DNA from: Fragilaria radians | Taxonomy: Eukaryota; Bacillariophyta; Fragilariophyceae; Fragilariales; Fragilariaceae | Reading direction: 5' to 3' | DNA length: 64,000 bases | NCBI GenBank assembly: GCA_900642245.1 | Contig: CAAAJI010000017.1 | Span: 269,976 to 333,975, forward strand | Shown: positions 42,740-54,243 of the stretch, in pieces | How positions within the stretch are numbered: the first letter of the stretch is position 1 | Layout: every line of letters begins with the position of its first letter | Program-made: the position numbers and the translations under genes | Notes under the pieces: model-generated | What the model saw: the letters and a program-made list of their open reading frames with translations, nothing else | What the model was told of the DNA's origin: nothing | Databases searched by the model: none

Positions 42740-43129
42740 AGTCTATAATGAGACTAAGTGCCTGAAGCAGTATCCTATATGTTATTTAAGACATTTCTGA
42801 AGTTATTCGAATTCTACAATAGGTTGTTTTATACAAATCTAGAGGAGAGATTGTCATGTGACTTTAGTTGATTCACTTCAATCTCTCGACCCACACCTTT
42901 AAAAAGTACTAGATGGAAGAGACGACAAATATTTCTTGGTAGGTAAGGTTACGAGTTACAACGAACATTTTGAAAATATGTTACCTACCCAAATTTTGAT
43001 GCTCAGAAATGAACCTTTCAAAAGTTAAGAAATAAGTTTATTTCTCTGTTGTCTAGAAGCCACCGCAATTTATTAAGATACTTAAGGAATATGTTGAGAC
43101 TAGAAGCCTTTAAAACTGATTTGCGATTG

Positions 43130-44110
43130 GATGCCTCAATAGGGGTACGATACTATTACTGGTATGAGTGTTAATCCAGCGTTGTTGAATACCTTTACCA
43201 CCAAGAGTTTTATATGCTCAAAGGTCAACAAGAGCGCACAATAGTCATTCAAGTTAAAACTTCTTGGGGCATTATTCTAAGAAACTCTTTTGATCTTTAG
43301 ATGACATTTTGGAACAATTACGACCAGGTAAATCATTGTCATTAGTCATAGAATTCTTATTGAATATTGGATAAATTAGATATCCAGGATACTATGGTAA
43401 AAAAATGTCTTGTTATGTGCTGATGATTTTGTTCTTGTGGAAGTACCTTCATACTTCAAGATTGATTTCATCCGCAATTAAAATGTTGACAATCCGTTGT
43501 TTTATGCCTTGCTAAGTGCTTTTACCTCATGGGAAAACCCAAGTCTGGTTGTTCTTTTACCTGAGCGCTTCAAGAGGAATCACTTGTCTGAATCATACTT
43601 GTGTTCTCGGTTAATCAGTTTCATTGTCATTGTATGGTTCCTGTGTGACAGTCATTCATCTATACTTAGTGCGGCTTCATTTCACTGGGGTGAGCAATAG
43701 AAGTATATAATCCCAGGACTCCTTGACTGAAACAAGGACTTGAAGGCAGCCATGAAGTTTTTAAAGATTCTGTTGTGACACATATCTGAATACATGGACA
43801 ACACGTCCATTCAACATTTTGGCAAAGGTTGAGGATCCTTATATCTGTATTCACATCAAGTCATAAGAATGGAATAGGGAACACTGAATCAGGAGATACC
43901 ATGGATTGAATGCCTATCAGGATTTATCATACATTTGTTAATCGTATTGATATGCCATATGCATGAAAAGGTCAAATGAAGTTGGAACTTCCTACCATGA
44001 TGCCATTCTGGGAGATAACACGAAAATTCATTTTGGTCATTATCGTTTTAAAGTTCTGGGAAAAGTATCTTTAGTATTGCCTCCTGAAACAGTTGTATTC
44101 CACACACGAT
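43130..44110 (+). mobile_element. Decayed LINE-like (non-LTR) reverse transcriptase relic
   Basis: Three-frame reading gives ordered fragments like a non-LTR reverse transcriptase: LDDILEQLRPGKS (thumb-proximal FINDL-like block), then VLLCADDFVLVE at 43410-43440 (YADD box with Cys for Tyr), then a C-terminal block with GLKAAMKFLKILL and ELPTMMPFWEITR...LKFWEKYL. Multiple stops and frame changes. No full-length ORF, poly-A tail or target duplication was identified. The rest of 42740-44271 has no other feature. Confidence 0.4.
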
Positions 44111-44271
44111 TGAAACATTAGCAAAAGCAGATAGTAACTGTCGAGAAACACAGCACATATTTATTCTGACCTTCGTATTTGAAATCGGAAAAAAATATGT
44201 TACTGCCAATACCATCAGCATATCGGTATTGCTTAGAAATGTAGTAAGACTAGTAAAGGTTTATTTATGAT

Positions 44272-46502
44272 TCAGAGCCTAGCCGCTGTTCCGCTGTACA
44301 TGCCAGCACCATCTTGAATAAGGCGACGGAGATGAGGCTCATAGCCTGGTCCAGGATCTGTTTTATTCAGAGGATCTCGCTTTGCTGCATCTATAATTGC
44401 AGGGTAAATATTGCCGTCAAAACGACCAAGCGCACTCTTCAATCGAAAATCAGAAAAGTCAAATGCATCGACCAAAGATACGGCATTTGGACGGATTTTA
44501 TCCAGCAATTGTACTACATTTGATCTTACCCATGAAGCCATTTGGGCAGTCAAATATCCGTCCTCTAGAAAATCTCCCATTTCTTTTTCGATCCAATAAT
44601 GAGCAAATAATCGAGCTAGGTCTTGCAATACACTAATTTCATCATCATCCAATAAACCATCCTCTGCTTCCTGGGTAATACCTTCGATAACATTTGAGAG
44701 CAAAACAAGAAGAGAATAAGCTCTAGACATTCGAGACATTTGAATCAAGGCTTCATTCCATGCTTCAGATAAAGATTTACCACAGGATATTGCGTTCTGC
44801 AGTTGCTGCGAAATTTCGACCAGTAACCTAGCAGATCTGTGACCGAAAATCGTCAACAAAGTTTTTAGATTCATAAAATCTTTTGCCTTGGATACTGGAC
44901 ATTCTTCTTTTTGACCATCAAGAATTGATCTAATTGAGGGGATGAGAAGCCTTGAATCGCACTTGCTATACGCAGAGAGATCTTTTCCACTGTTCACAAC
45001 ATCGACAAGCTTAACAAGCACCTTGGCCACCTGCTGAGGAAGCATGTGATTGTCTCCTTCGACAGTAGGATTCTGAAGATACGTTGTGAGAAGCTCAGGC
45101 AATCCGGAACACATTAAGAAGCCATGTCCTCCGCAAGCCTTGCGGCATTCTTCAATTCCATCAGCAGTCACTGAAGTTGTGAATGATTTCAAGCTTGATG
45201 TAGTAGCATGAATGTCTGAAACTTCAATCTTGGATACGTCGCCATTCGATATCAGTCTTTGTTCAATACCTTTCAGACGTTGGAGTACCTTTTTCCCCGT
45301 GAAAAAGAAGCAATATGAAGACGCAAGTAATGGGAAAAGGCGATGTTGCTGTTGCTTATAGTCAATTATCTGAACTTCAGTTTTGTCATCTTCACTGAAG
45401 CCTTGACGTCGGACAGCAGAGTATCTGATGGCGATAGTGGTTGCTGCCGCCAAGTGTCTTCCAGCCTCATCTGAAACAATGCAAGATGCCATTAGACGAA
45501 TAGTTGAGGTCTATACGATCTATCATAAAAATAATGCTTACCAACAATGTAGGCTCGAACCTGCATCATAGTGATATATGCAATCTTAGAGGTGGCCTCG
45601 GATACTGTTTTCTTTATGTATTTTCCATTTTCATCGACAGATGCAAATCTCATCGCCATGTTACGCCGAGGAATCATGACGTTCTCAAAGTGGGCAAATC
45701 CATTATCCATATTATTATAGCCAATTTTGGGCCCTAAGTCCCCGGTAACTACCCCAGGTAACAACTTATGATTATCCATAGAGCGGAGAGGGACTAGAAA
45801 GTTGTGAATTCCTTGATCGATGCCATCACCGTCGATCAGGCGTGCAATCACCATGGCGTGGTTAGCTGTACGTCCCAGGGTCCCAGGCCAAGCCTTGCTG
45901 CTCGTTAATGTGGGTGAATTGATGAGCCAACTGCCTCCTGGCTGACCACCATTGGATTCGGACAGAAAGGCGTGACCGATTTCGGTTTGGGCATAGCATC
46001 CAATCATCTTCCAGTCCCGGCATAATGGTAACCATTCTGACTGCTGCTCGTCATCGCAAAGGCTTACAATATTAGGTAGAAACATGACCCAATGTAGCGA
46101 CGTTGGAAGGTCATCGGCAATAGCTCTGACCATCAACATAAAATCCTGACTTTGGCAAATTTGACCATTACAATCCTCGCCAATACCTAACTTGCGACAA
46201 AGTTCAACCATTCGCACGTGCTTTGCTAAAGCACGTGTATGGCGATCTGTTCTGTGAAGATAAATATTATCATTATTATAAAAAATTCCTGATGGATCTC
46301 GGACAATAACTTCTTCAATTTGTCTTCGACGTAATGTTCGCTCTTTGCATCCATCTAGTAAGTACGTCATTCGTTCAACCGAAAACGATACCTTCTCACG
46401 CTCCTTACGTAAGTCAGGATTGACTGAAGACTCTTCATCTTGAAGGCCCTTGGTATACATGTAGGCGTTCGCAAATGATGGTGTTATTTTGATTTCTGAC
46501 AT
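44272..46502 (-). CDS. ACOX: Peroxisomal acyl-CoA oxidase
   Basis: 719 aa, exons 46502-45542 and 45470-44272. The 71-nt intron is GTAAGC...TTGTTTCAG, and the join YIV-DEAGRHL restores the frame. The FAD-binding middle has CYAQTEIGH and SPTLTSSKAWPGTLGRTANHAMVIARL. AAATTIAIRYSAVRRQ and CRKACGGHGFLMCSGLP are standard ACOX blocks. The catalytic Glu lies in NPTVEGDNHMLPQQVAK. The C-terminus is ...AARL, a PTS1-type peroxisomal signal. The enzyme oxidises acyl-CoA to trans-2-enoyl-CoA, making H2O2, the first step of peroxisomal beta-oxidation. The loop after TEIGH (AFLSESNGGQPGG) differs from the usual GSNVxGLETTA, so substrate range may differ. Confidence 0.92.
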
Positions 46503-46529
46503 CTAAAGAAGAAACTTGCCCTGACATTT

Positions 46530-46793
46530 ATGAGCTTTATCCAAGCTTCCACTCGGAATGTTTTGCCCTGGAATCACAAAATTCTGAATTCCATTTTGGA
46601 TTTGAAATACGAATTCGATTCTGTACCAGAAGTACAAACGAAAATCCGAAAAATTATTACGTGTAGGAAACAGAGGGATTACTCAATGTGTCAGAAAACA
46701 TTAAATCTCATGTTGAAAGCTTACGGAAATGCAAGCTTATACAGAACAAACGAAACATCTCAAGATCAGGAAATCCTTGGATGCAGAATCTGA
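46530..46793 (+). other. Small ORF head-to-head with ACOX, doubtful
   Basis: 87 codons with an ATG only 28 nt upstream of the ACOX start codon on the other strand. No domain, signal or homolog is recognised. It overlaps the region where the ACOX promoter must be, so chance is likely. Confidence 0.15.
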
Positions 46794-47079
46794 TGTAAAT
46801 TAGTGGCAATCAGTGAGACGAGGAAAAATTGGAGCTAACAAAGAGCAAATCTTGACAGAAGATATCTTTGCCAACAGCAGCCATAGGAAAACCACGGCAT
46901 TAAACTTGAAGAACCTAGATTCAAAGAAAGAAATGTCTCAATTGATAATGAAATTCAGTTTATGTACATCCAGGAAAGCTTGAACTCTAGCCTGGAAACG
47001 CGGATCTTCTGGAAGCTCTTTCATCACTGAATATTCTTCGAAGGAATATGGTTAGGTAGCCTAGAATAATATTCTTCCA

Positions 47080-48240
47080 TTCCTTAACTTACAATTTACA
47101 ATAGTTGACAGCAGCATTTGTTCAATATTTGTAAGTCACATTTGGACTGTGTTGAGTTTACGAAAATATGAGGCTGTGCGCTTTTATCCTGCCTGCTTTC
47201 TACATCAGTTGGTTAACAAATGCATCTATACAACATTGAAAGCTCTATTGGTATCTTGGAATGATAGAAGTATCTCACTTCCAATGACCTTAATATTTTC
47301 AAATGCCTTTACATGGGTTGAAAGTGATTAAAACTTGACCTTGCTTGATGTGGGACTTTCGAAAGGGGCTAGAAGCTCATTTGTTAAAAAATAGAATAAT
47401 TGTATTGGACTATGCCAAGAAATTGGAATATAGTTTCTTATGCTTTTTGAAGCCCCTATATTCAGGATGGCTTCCCTCTCTTTATGTGCTGGTTGAATAC
47501 CTTGTCTGGTAATTCAATATCCCAAATACTTGATTTCTTCTGTAAAGAACCTAGATTTATGCAGTAACTCTTGTACCACTGGTTGAGAGCCTTGCTAAAA
47601 CCATTTCAAACTTAAGCAAGTGGTCTATGAAACTGTTCTTTGTAAACGTAAAAAGTATGAATCATCAAGATAGGCCTTTAAATCTTCCAAATTGTAGGCA
47701 AGTCTATACATAACATTTTGAAAACATTAGAGGCAACTTTGATTATCATGGGTAAGTGTGTCTACATGTTTCTTCCCAATGGAATACAATTGTGCATTGC
47801 CTTTGAGAATCAGAATCTAGCTTGATATGGCAATAATTCATATTCAAATCCAGAAATGCCTTGGCAGAGGTAAAATCATCCATGGACAGTTATTTGTCCC
47901 CATAATGGGTGATGTTTCAATAGCGCATTGAGATTTTCTGAAATCAGAGAAATCTCTTGTTGTTCCATTTTTGATGGAAATTGCAAAAGGTGGGGAAGCC
48001 CATACAGAAGTGTAGTCTATGTTTAGGACTCCAACTTCAACTTTTCTTGGACTTGCTTTACGCAGATGCTGCTCGACTGATCTAAGGACAGTTTATGGAT
48101 GAGTATACTTTTTAGTTTTTGCATCTAGGATCTCAATAGAACAAGAGTATTTGCCTACAAGAGTTTGTTGCTCATATATCGTAGAAAAACCTAAGTCAAG
48201 GGCTAGTGCTCTAAGTAAATGTTCCTCATAATTGGGAAAA
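47080..48240 (-). mobile_element. Decayed Ty3/gypsy retrotransposon: reverse transcriptase and RNase H
   Basis: Reading the minus strand across frames gives a gypsy pol in order: VEVGVLNIDYTSVWASPPFA (about 48040), KNGTTRDFSDFRKS, FLDLNMNYCHIKLDSDSQRQ, AYLDDSYFL (the YxDD box, about 47650-47680), LLKFEMVLARLSTSGTRVTA, EEIKYLGY, ITRQGIQPAHKEREAI, then RNase H fragments to about 47090. At least five stops or frame changes make it inactive. No LTRs were identified. Flanks 46794-47079 and 48241-48890 show nothing recognisable. Confidence 0.8.
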
Positions 48241-48890
48241 GAAGTTTTTGCCTGCTTAGATTGGTTGGACCTATAATGAGTTTAATAAATTATAATCTTG
48301 GATGCAGGAAAAAATTAAAGATCACCAGCCGCTGTTGGGTCCAGCAGGACTATAATATATTTCCAGTGTACCGAGATAACATGCTTAGGTCCTGTAGTTA
48401 CACTTATCATATGAATGGAATAACCAATTTGTATCATCAAAAATAATTGCGTGATGCTGCACAATTATTTGTCAATACTTGTTCCCCCCACGTGCAATCC
48501 TGATTGAATAAGTTACAAATTTTCAAAACCACGAAAAGGAACAAAGGAACTTCATGTATTTGAAGTGCTAGCATGAGTATCTTAGGAATGTTTCTTAATG
48601 AAGAATTTGCACACATGTCGTTAACCTCTTGAAAGAGCACTTTTAATGAGTTGGTGTATTTTTGATCATGTAGTTGAAAAATATTATTAGGTCATATTCT
48701 TTTACTTTAAATCAGTATCGCCGACTTAGATATTTTGTCCTTTTTGTTCGTGATATATACAGTAACTGCCTCGTAATGAAATGCACTTTCCAACCATATG
48801 ATACAATTTCTGGCAGCGCCAACAAAAGCATGTTTTTGGCATTATTAGATGCTGCCCCATCAACGCAGAACTCTAGGCAAAACTAGTGAG

Positions 48891-50525
48891 CTAGTCCTCG
48901 GAGGATGCAAATAAATTGATAGGACCATCTTGATCGGCTAATTTGTACAGCGATGTCAGCCCTCGCATGGCTTGTAGCACTATCAAGGATTCCCAGACAT
49001 GTTCCAAAACTCTCAAGTCCCCTTCATGATGTATGATGAGGAAAAAAATGACTGCGATTGACGCACTAAAAGCCATAGCCTTTGCTTGAAAGAGAAATTC
49101 AGTTGCGCCCTGTAGAATGCCATCGGCGGCAAACACGAGAGCATTTAGAGGCTGAGCAAGAGTGACGATGATGAGAATTTCTTTTAACTTCATTTGAGTT
49201 CTGTCGTCTCGGGTAAAAAAATGCACTAGAAATCCACTAGAGTCTCCTATCCATAGAGCTAGGCTTAATCCGATTCCTAAAATAAGACTATACAGGAATA
49301 CCGTATTGGAGATGTTGCGGGCCCTCTTTTGCGAATTCCGCCCTAACGCATCCGCAACCAATCCCTGAGCTGCAGCTTCGAGTGCATCACAAATAAAATT
49401 ACAAAGTAGCCATAATTGAATAGCAATCTGATGCGCTGCGACGCTTGCGGCCGCATCTTGAAGTCCCGATCGTGCCGCCATAGCCGCTGCTCCTGATAGG
49501 GTAATCTGCAATACAAGCGATCTAAGGAGTAACGAACTTGAAGCAACGAGGAGAGACTTAACTTCATCCCAAGGAGGAATGGAAAGTGCCGGTGTGATGG
49601 TGACAGACTTTTTGTCGTCTCTATTACTTCCGAGTTGACCAGTTGCCGATGGTAGGTTAGAAGAAAGAATGAGTAGAAACGTAATTGCTGAAATCCATTC
49701 AGCCGAAGTTGTCGCAATTGCTGCTCCCATGGGCCCCATTCCAAGTTTCGCAATCAAGATATAGTCTAGAGTAATGTTGATAGTATTCGCAAAAGCAAGA
49801 ATATATAGCGGAGTCTTTGTATCCAAATAACCGCGTAGTATGCCAGTTGACGCTGAAATGCATAGAACAGCTGGAGCAGCGAGGGCGCGGACTGTTAGGA
49901 ATTCAGTTGCATATCTATTTGCAGTCAGCCCTGTTTGTAATGTTCCCATGATATGAAGCAATGGCTGTGAAGCAGTAACAAGTACAACAGTTAAGATAAT
50001 ACCTAAAAGTAATGCCAAGGAGAGGGCTTGACCGCTGACACTGATGGCCATCTGTTCATTCCCCGCCGCACGCTCTTTGGAAACTAGGGGGGTAGTGGCG
50101 AAGCAAAGGAAATTGAAAAGATAGAAAGAAAAAGTCAATAGTGCTGCAGCAGAGCCCATTCCTGCAAGTTGATCAGCTGAATCAGAGAACCTCCCAACAA
50201 ACGCAGTATCTATCAATGCCATGAGAGGATCCATTAACAATGCCAAGAGAGCAGGAATCGCCAAATCAAGTATTTCTTGTCCAATGGATGGCTTTTCCGG
50301 CTCAACGTCCACTGGCAGTAAGGGATCTGTTTCCACTGGATTATCCTCATTGTTCCTCTCGTCAAGTTTCGAAAATGGAAGCAACATGATACTGCGGTTT
50401 CGCTTTTGAACAGAAACAAGAAAATGATGATGAACAGAAGCTGGCTTTAAAGGAATTAGAGAACTAAATGAGGAAACAAGTGGGATAGAAATGAAAGCGA
50501 AGATTGCCAGAAACCTATTCCGCAT
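48891..50525 (-). CDS. MATE-family efflux transporter (DinF-like), plastid-targeted
   Basis: 544 aa, single exon, ATG at 50525. The N-terminus MRNRFLAIFAFISIPLVSSF reads as a signal peptide with a Phe junction (VSS-FSSL) and a Ser/Lys-rich stretch, so plastid targeting is inferred. From residue about 85 there are twelve hydrophobic segments with MATE features: IPALLALLMDPLMALIDTAF, VGRFSDSADQLAGMGSA, GILRGYLDTKTPLY, AAHQIAIQLWLLCNFICDAL. Best fit is the DinF subgroup that includes plant plastid and vacuolar transporters such as EDS5 and FRD3. Substrate unknown (organic acids or phenolics by family). Convergence with the gypsy relic side is separated by about 650 nt. Confidence 0.9.
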   Translation of the reverse strand: MRNRFLAIFAFISIPLVSSFSSLIPLKPASVHHHFLVSVQKRNRSIMLLPFSKLDERNNEDNPVETDPLLPVDVEPEKPSIGQEILDLAIPALLALLMDPLMALIDTAFVGRFSDSADQLAGMGSAAALLTFSFYLFNFLCFATTPLVSKERAAGNEQMAISVSGQALSLALLLGIILTVVLVTASQPLLHIMGTLQTGLTANRYATEFLTVRALAAPAVLCISASTGILRGYLDTKTPLYILAFANTINITLDYILIAKLGMGPMGAAIATTSAEWISAITFLLILSSNLPSATGQLGSNRDDKKSVTITPALSIPPWDEVKSLLVASSSLLLRSLVLQITLSGAAAMAARSGLQDAAASVAAHQIAIQLWLLCNFICDALEAAAQGLVADALGRNSQKRARNISNTVFLYSLILGIGLSLALWIGDSSGFLVHFFTRDDRTQMKLKEILIIVTLAQPLNALVFAADGILQGATEFLFQAKAMAFSASIAVIFFLIIHHEGDLRVLEHVWESLIVLQAMRGLTSLYKLADQDGPINLFASSED

Positions 50526-52671
50526 CCCTGTTGTACTACTGGCGTTAAATTATTTACGAAATTATGCATGTCCTAAACACGCCCGAATCTTGGATTAAAT
50601 CATCATGTGTGCGATCAGTATTCAGCGGTGTAGGTACAGGATCAGAGTTTTTTCCAGTTACCAACAAATGTTTTTCAACATGGATGATAATTGCTTCCAC
50701 TTTTGTTTTACTGGATCGATACTTTTGAATCCAAGACTTTTATTTGGTTTTACTTCAAAGCTTCATATTGATTCTCTTTATCATCCAAAAGAAGTGTAGG
50801 AAGCGTGAAATCATCTACGCCGTTTCTCTCCCTGCCACTAGATGCCATAGCTTACCCAAAGAAATCTAAATGCAAATCTAGATAGGACAAAGTTTGATGA
50901 AAACATCACTTAGCAAAAATCGGAAAAGATTGCAGTCAAAGATATCGCATCTATCCAGAAATCATAAAAAAATGAAAAAAAGTTTCAACCACTTCACAAA
51001 CGAAGGAATAATTGTCACTTAGAAAGGTAAAGACTTCAATATCCTTTGATATTCCTAGGTGGAGACTTTAACAGAAGCGTCAGATAGGCTAGTGCAAGTA
51101 CACGAAAAGAATCTAAACATTCTCTGTATTCACACATCTGGGTATGGGTAGTAAAGACATTAACAATCCATTTTTTTATTTCTTTAAAACTAGTTATGGC
51201 TATATATAGTTTTAAGAAGGATATGAAGAGAATGAACTCATATCCTAGTAAAGATTCATCAGGAAGTAAACGCATATGTTTGAACGAGTGACGCGAGACC
51301 GTCACAAGAGGGCGATGTGGCCTGGATGAAATCAATTTTAGTCAAAAATGGATAAAATAGATCATAATTTCAGTTTGTGCAAATCAGCATAGAGCAATGC
51401 TGTTGAACTTAAAAAACTGTTCAACAATGTGCTTCATATATTGACAGGTTGATTTACATCCATAATCCGAAGAAAAACCTTCATAGCTTTTGACTAAAAC
51501 ATCTTAGTGCATCTCATTTCTATAGGGTATACAAAAAGGTACATGCCATTTAGTCTATGTTTTATATTGTGCAGGCTCTATAAAGAACAAGTAATCTGAA
51601 ATGCCATAACATCTAGGTTTACAATTTAAACGGATGAGGCAAAGTTAGTTTTTCCTGGGGAATTAGATCGTTATAACAACAAAATCTTGCTAGTTCGGTT
51701 CAAATGTATCAAAGTGCTGATGTTTAGGACTTGGTCTCTATTTTGAAGATTATTGAATAGAAACACAGTTTTACGTCATTTAAGTTGAATGCATTGGGAA
51801 TGCTGGAGAGGAAATATCCTGCACCAGAATTTAACTACTTTTCTCCTTGACCACGCGTAGCTTCGATGCTATGGGGAGAGTGTATTCGAATAAAAAGTGT
51901 AATTGATGAACTTGTATCAAGCCAGGGACTAATTTTCAAAGGTTCAGTTTAAACTTGCAGACACAATCGTTTACCCATGGGAATATGTCCATAGCATTGT
52001 CAAGAGAAAAACAAGCAAACGATTTCATGGAACTTTAATGATCAAATGATCACATAGTGGAAAGACATGCCTTTTGAAATGTCGTTTGTTTTGAACCTTT
52101 ATATCCTGTAGATATATCTTAAAGGATTCATGAATCATACATGTTGGCAGCTAAAAAGATATCCAAATAAGTAAATCACTACAACAGTGCATTGGCTTTA
52201 AACATTCTCTTAAGTATCGTCGTCTGAATAGCAAAGGAACTACAAGAGTACAAGGACAAAAACTACGACAGAAGTTGTACTTGGCAAATGCTAGTTTTTG
52301 AATACGCAATTTCTAGATACAGGAATCTGGTTGTGTTCGTCCCTTTCCAATTTTGCCTATTGTAGCAACGATAGGTACTTTTATAGAGGACATAGAAAGA
52401 CTCAAGGAAAACAGAAGGGAGGGAATAAATATTATCTAGTAGCTTGGCTTTTGAGGGTTGAAAAGACATGGCTTGGGATAGTTTCAAAATGTGTTGCACC
52501 AGAAAGCATGGTGAGGTAATCATGTAACATCCTATGAATCATAACTTTTTAAACTGGCGATAACGCACTTTTCTTGTCAACAAAATCACTCCATACAACA
52601 AAATTTTTACGAGAGATTGTGATCCTAGGCTATTCCATAAAGATGGTCAATTTCTCGGTCACAACCTATTG
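50526..52671. other. Intergenic, 2.1 kb, containing one repeat copy
   Basis: Apart from the dispersed repeat at 51083-51395, no gene or RNA was recognised. ORFs at 52263-52523 (-) and 52298-52519 (+) overlap each other and lack features. Confidence 0.45.
51083..51395 (+). repeat. Second copy of the dispersed repeat found at 24631-24945
   Basis: Shared blocks in the same order include acacatctgggt, gggtagtaaagacatta, agttttaagaagga, agagaatgaact, and cacaagaggg followed by tagatcataattt and ttgtgcaa. By eye the copies are roughly 75-80% identical over about 310 bp. No coding capacity. The left inverted arm seen at 24420 was not found here, so this copy may be truncated. Confidence 0.7.
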
Positions 52672-54243
52672 TTAAACAAGATAATTTTTGTTTACACTCT
52701 CATTGCCTCCACTGGTCCGATGCTTCTCAGCAATTCGTTCTAGCACCATGATAGCATCGTCACTCCGATCACCATGAATTCTTGTTATAATAGTATAACA
52801 CTTTTTCAAAGACTTTATCGCCTTTTCGTGTTCCCCTTTTGCATCGTATGCAAGTGATAAGTCAAAAAGAGATTTGGCCACATCATCATGATTCATGCCT
52901 GATGTGGCTGCTTTTAATTTAACGACTTCTTCGAGAATGGCAGCTGTCTTTTGATAGTCACCAACAATGAAATATAACCTGGAAATCTCGTCAACCGTGT
53001 CGGTGACTGTAGGGTGCGAATCACCAAGTGCTGAACGAAAAAGTTTGAGAGCTTTTTTCAGCTCTTTTATAGCCTGAGCAGCATTGCCTTTCATTTTCAG
53101 CGCGCTTGCTATGTAGGTTAAAGTTTCTGGAATGCTGACATCATTATCATCAAGAATTGCTTTTCGCATACAGAGCACATGAAAATAGAGATCGATGGCT
53201 CGATCGTATTCACCAACTTTCTCTAAGACTTTCCCAAGCCGAATCTTTGTTTCAATCGTCTTGGAGTGGTTATCACCTAGCTTTGTGGAAAAAATTGCTA
53301 TGGCCTCTCGAAATAATTTAAGAGCTTGATCGTACGCTTTACGTTGCTCACATAACTCGGCTAGAGCGTAACATATACCTGCGCATCTAATGTCAAATCT
53401 TCCATAAATCGCAATTGAGTTTTTTAAGTCTTGCACTAAACTTGCAGTTTTTGACTTGTCGTTGTTTTCAGAGGAACATTCGTCGCCACGAGCTGAATGA
53501 GGCAGTTTTTCTTTTAGAAATCGGTTGGTGGTAAAACTGGACTTTTTGATGAGCCTCACAAACCTATCCTTTATATCGCTACTAGACCTCCCATTTTGAA
53601 TTGATTGTCCATCGACAGATTTGGCATGATTTGAAGCAAGAAGAGAATTTCCACTTTGGCAGTCTCGAGAAAATACAGGCAGATTGGATTCCAAAGTTTG
53701 AGCTTCAACTGAAAGAAGTGGTAATGCTTTGATTGTATCCAGATTTGATGTAACCACGAGGCTGCTTTTTGAATTTTCGGACATGAGTGAAGGTAAACAA
53801 CTAAGATCTTTGAAAGATTCAGTTCTATTGCTTGAAGTAGAATACCTTGAATCATTGTCTGCAGACCATACATAATCCAATTTACTGACTGATGGAGTCT
53901 GTTCAGTGAGACTTTGTCCTGCAACTGAACCGAGGCTGTCGATTTGAGAATCGTCGTAACAAAATTGTTGCGGACAGATATCGTACAGAAACGCCATATG
54001 ACCATCACTGGGAAGGACACCTTGGATGCAGCTCCAGTTGGATTCGTTCGTCTCACCGGCTTCAGAGGATGATCCAAATTGGCGCTTCATGTAAGGCTCA
54101 CAAAAAGATTGTTCTTGTACTTCATCTCTCTCGTCGTCGTCATGAGCGTCCTCTGATGCCGAAAGCAGATACGAAAGATAATGAGTTTTTGTGGTGGGCT
54201 CAACAATTCGATCCGAAGATGCCACTGATGTCTGTTCCTTCAT
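52672..54243 (-). CDS. Kinesin-light-chain-like TPR protein
   Basis: 523 aa, single exon, ATG at 54243. Residues 1-260 are polar, acidic and Ser-rich, with no domain, and likely disordered. Residues about 280-505 hold at least five 42-residue tetratricopeptide repeats of the kinesin-light-chain/NPHP3 kind: YALAELCEQRKAYDQALKLF, LGKVLEKVGEYDRAIDLYF, IASALKMKGNAAQAIKELKK, ISRLYFIVGDYQKTAAILEE and LSLAYDAKGEHEKAIKSLKK, each with the LGDNH/LGDSH-type linker between helices. There is no kinesin heavy-chain-binding coiled coil, so it should be called KLC-like rather than a kinesin subunit. A protein-binding scaffold role is inferred. Confidence 0.8.
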   Translation of the reverse strand: MKEQTSVASSDRIVEPTTKTHYLSYLLSASEDAHDDDERDEVQEQSFCEPYMKRQFGSSSEAGETNESNWSCIQGVLPSDGHMAFLYDICPQQFCYDDSQIDSLGSVAGQSLTEQTPSVSKLDYVWSADNDSRYSTSSNRTESFKDLSCLPSLMSENSKSSLVVTSNLDTIKALPLLSVEAQTLESNLPVFSRDCQSGNSLLASNHAKSVDGQSIQNGRSSSDIKDRFVRLIKKSSFTTNRFLKEKLPHSARGDECSSENNDKSKTASLVQDLKNSIAIYGRFDIRCAGICYALAELCEQRKAYDQALKLFREAIAIFSTKLGDNHSKTIETKIRLGKVLEKVGEYDRAIDLYFHVLCMRKAILDDNDVSIPETLTYIASALKMKGNAAQAIKELKKALKLFRSALGDSHPTVTDTVDEISRLYFIVGDYQKTAAILEEVVKLKAATSGMNHDDVAKSLFDLSLAYDAKGEHEKAIKSLKKCYTIITRIHGDRSDDAIMVLERIAEKHRTSGGNESVNKNYLV

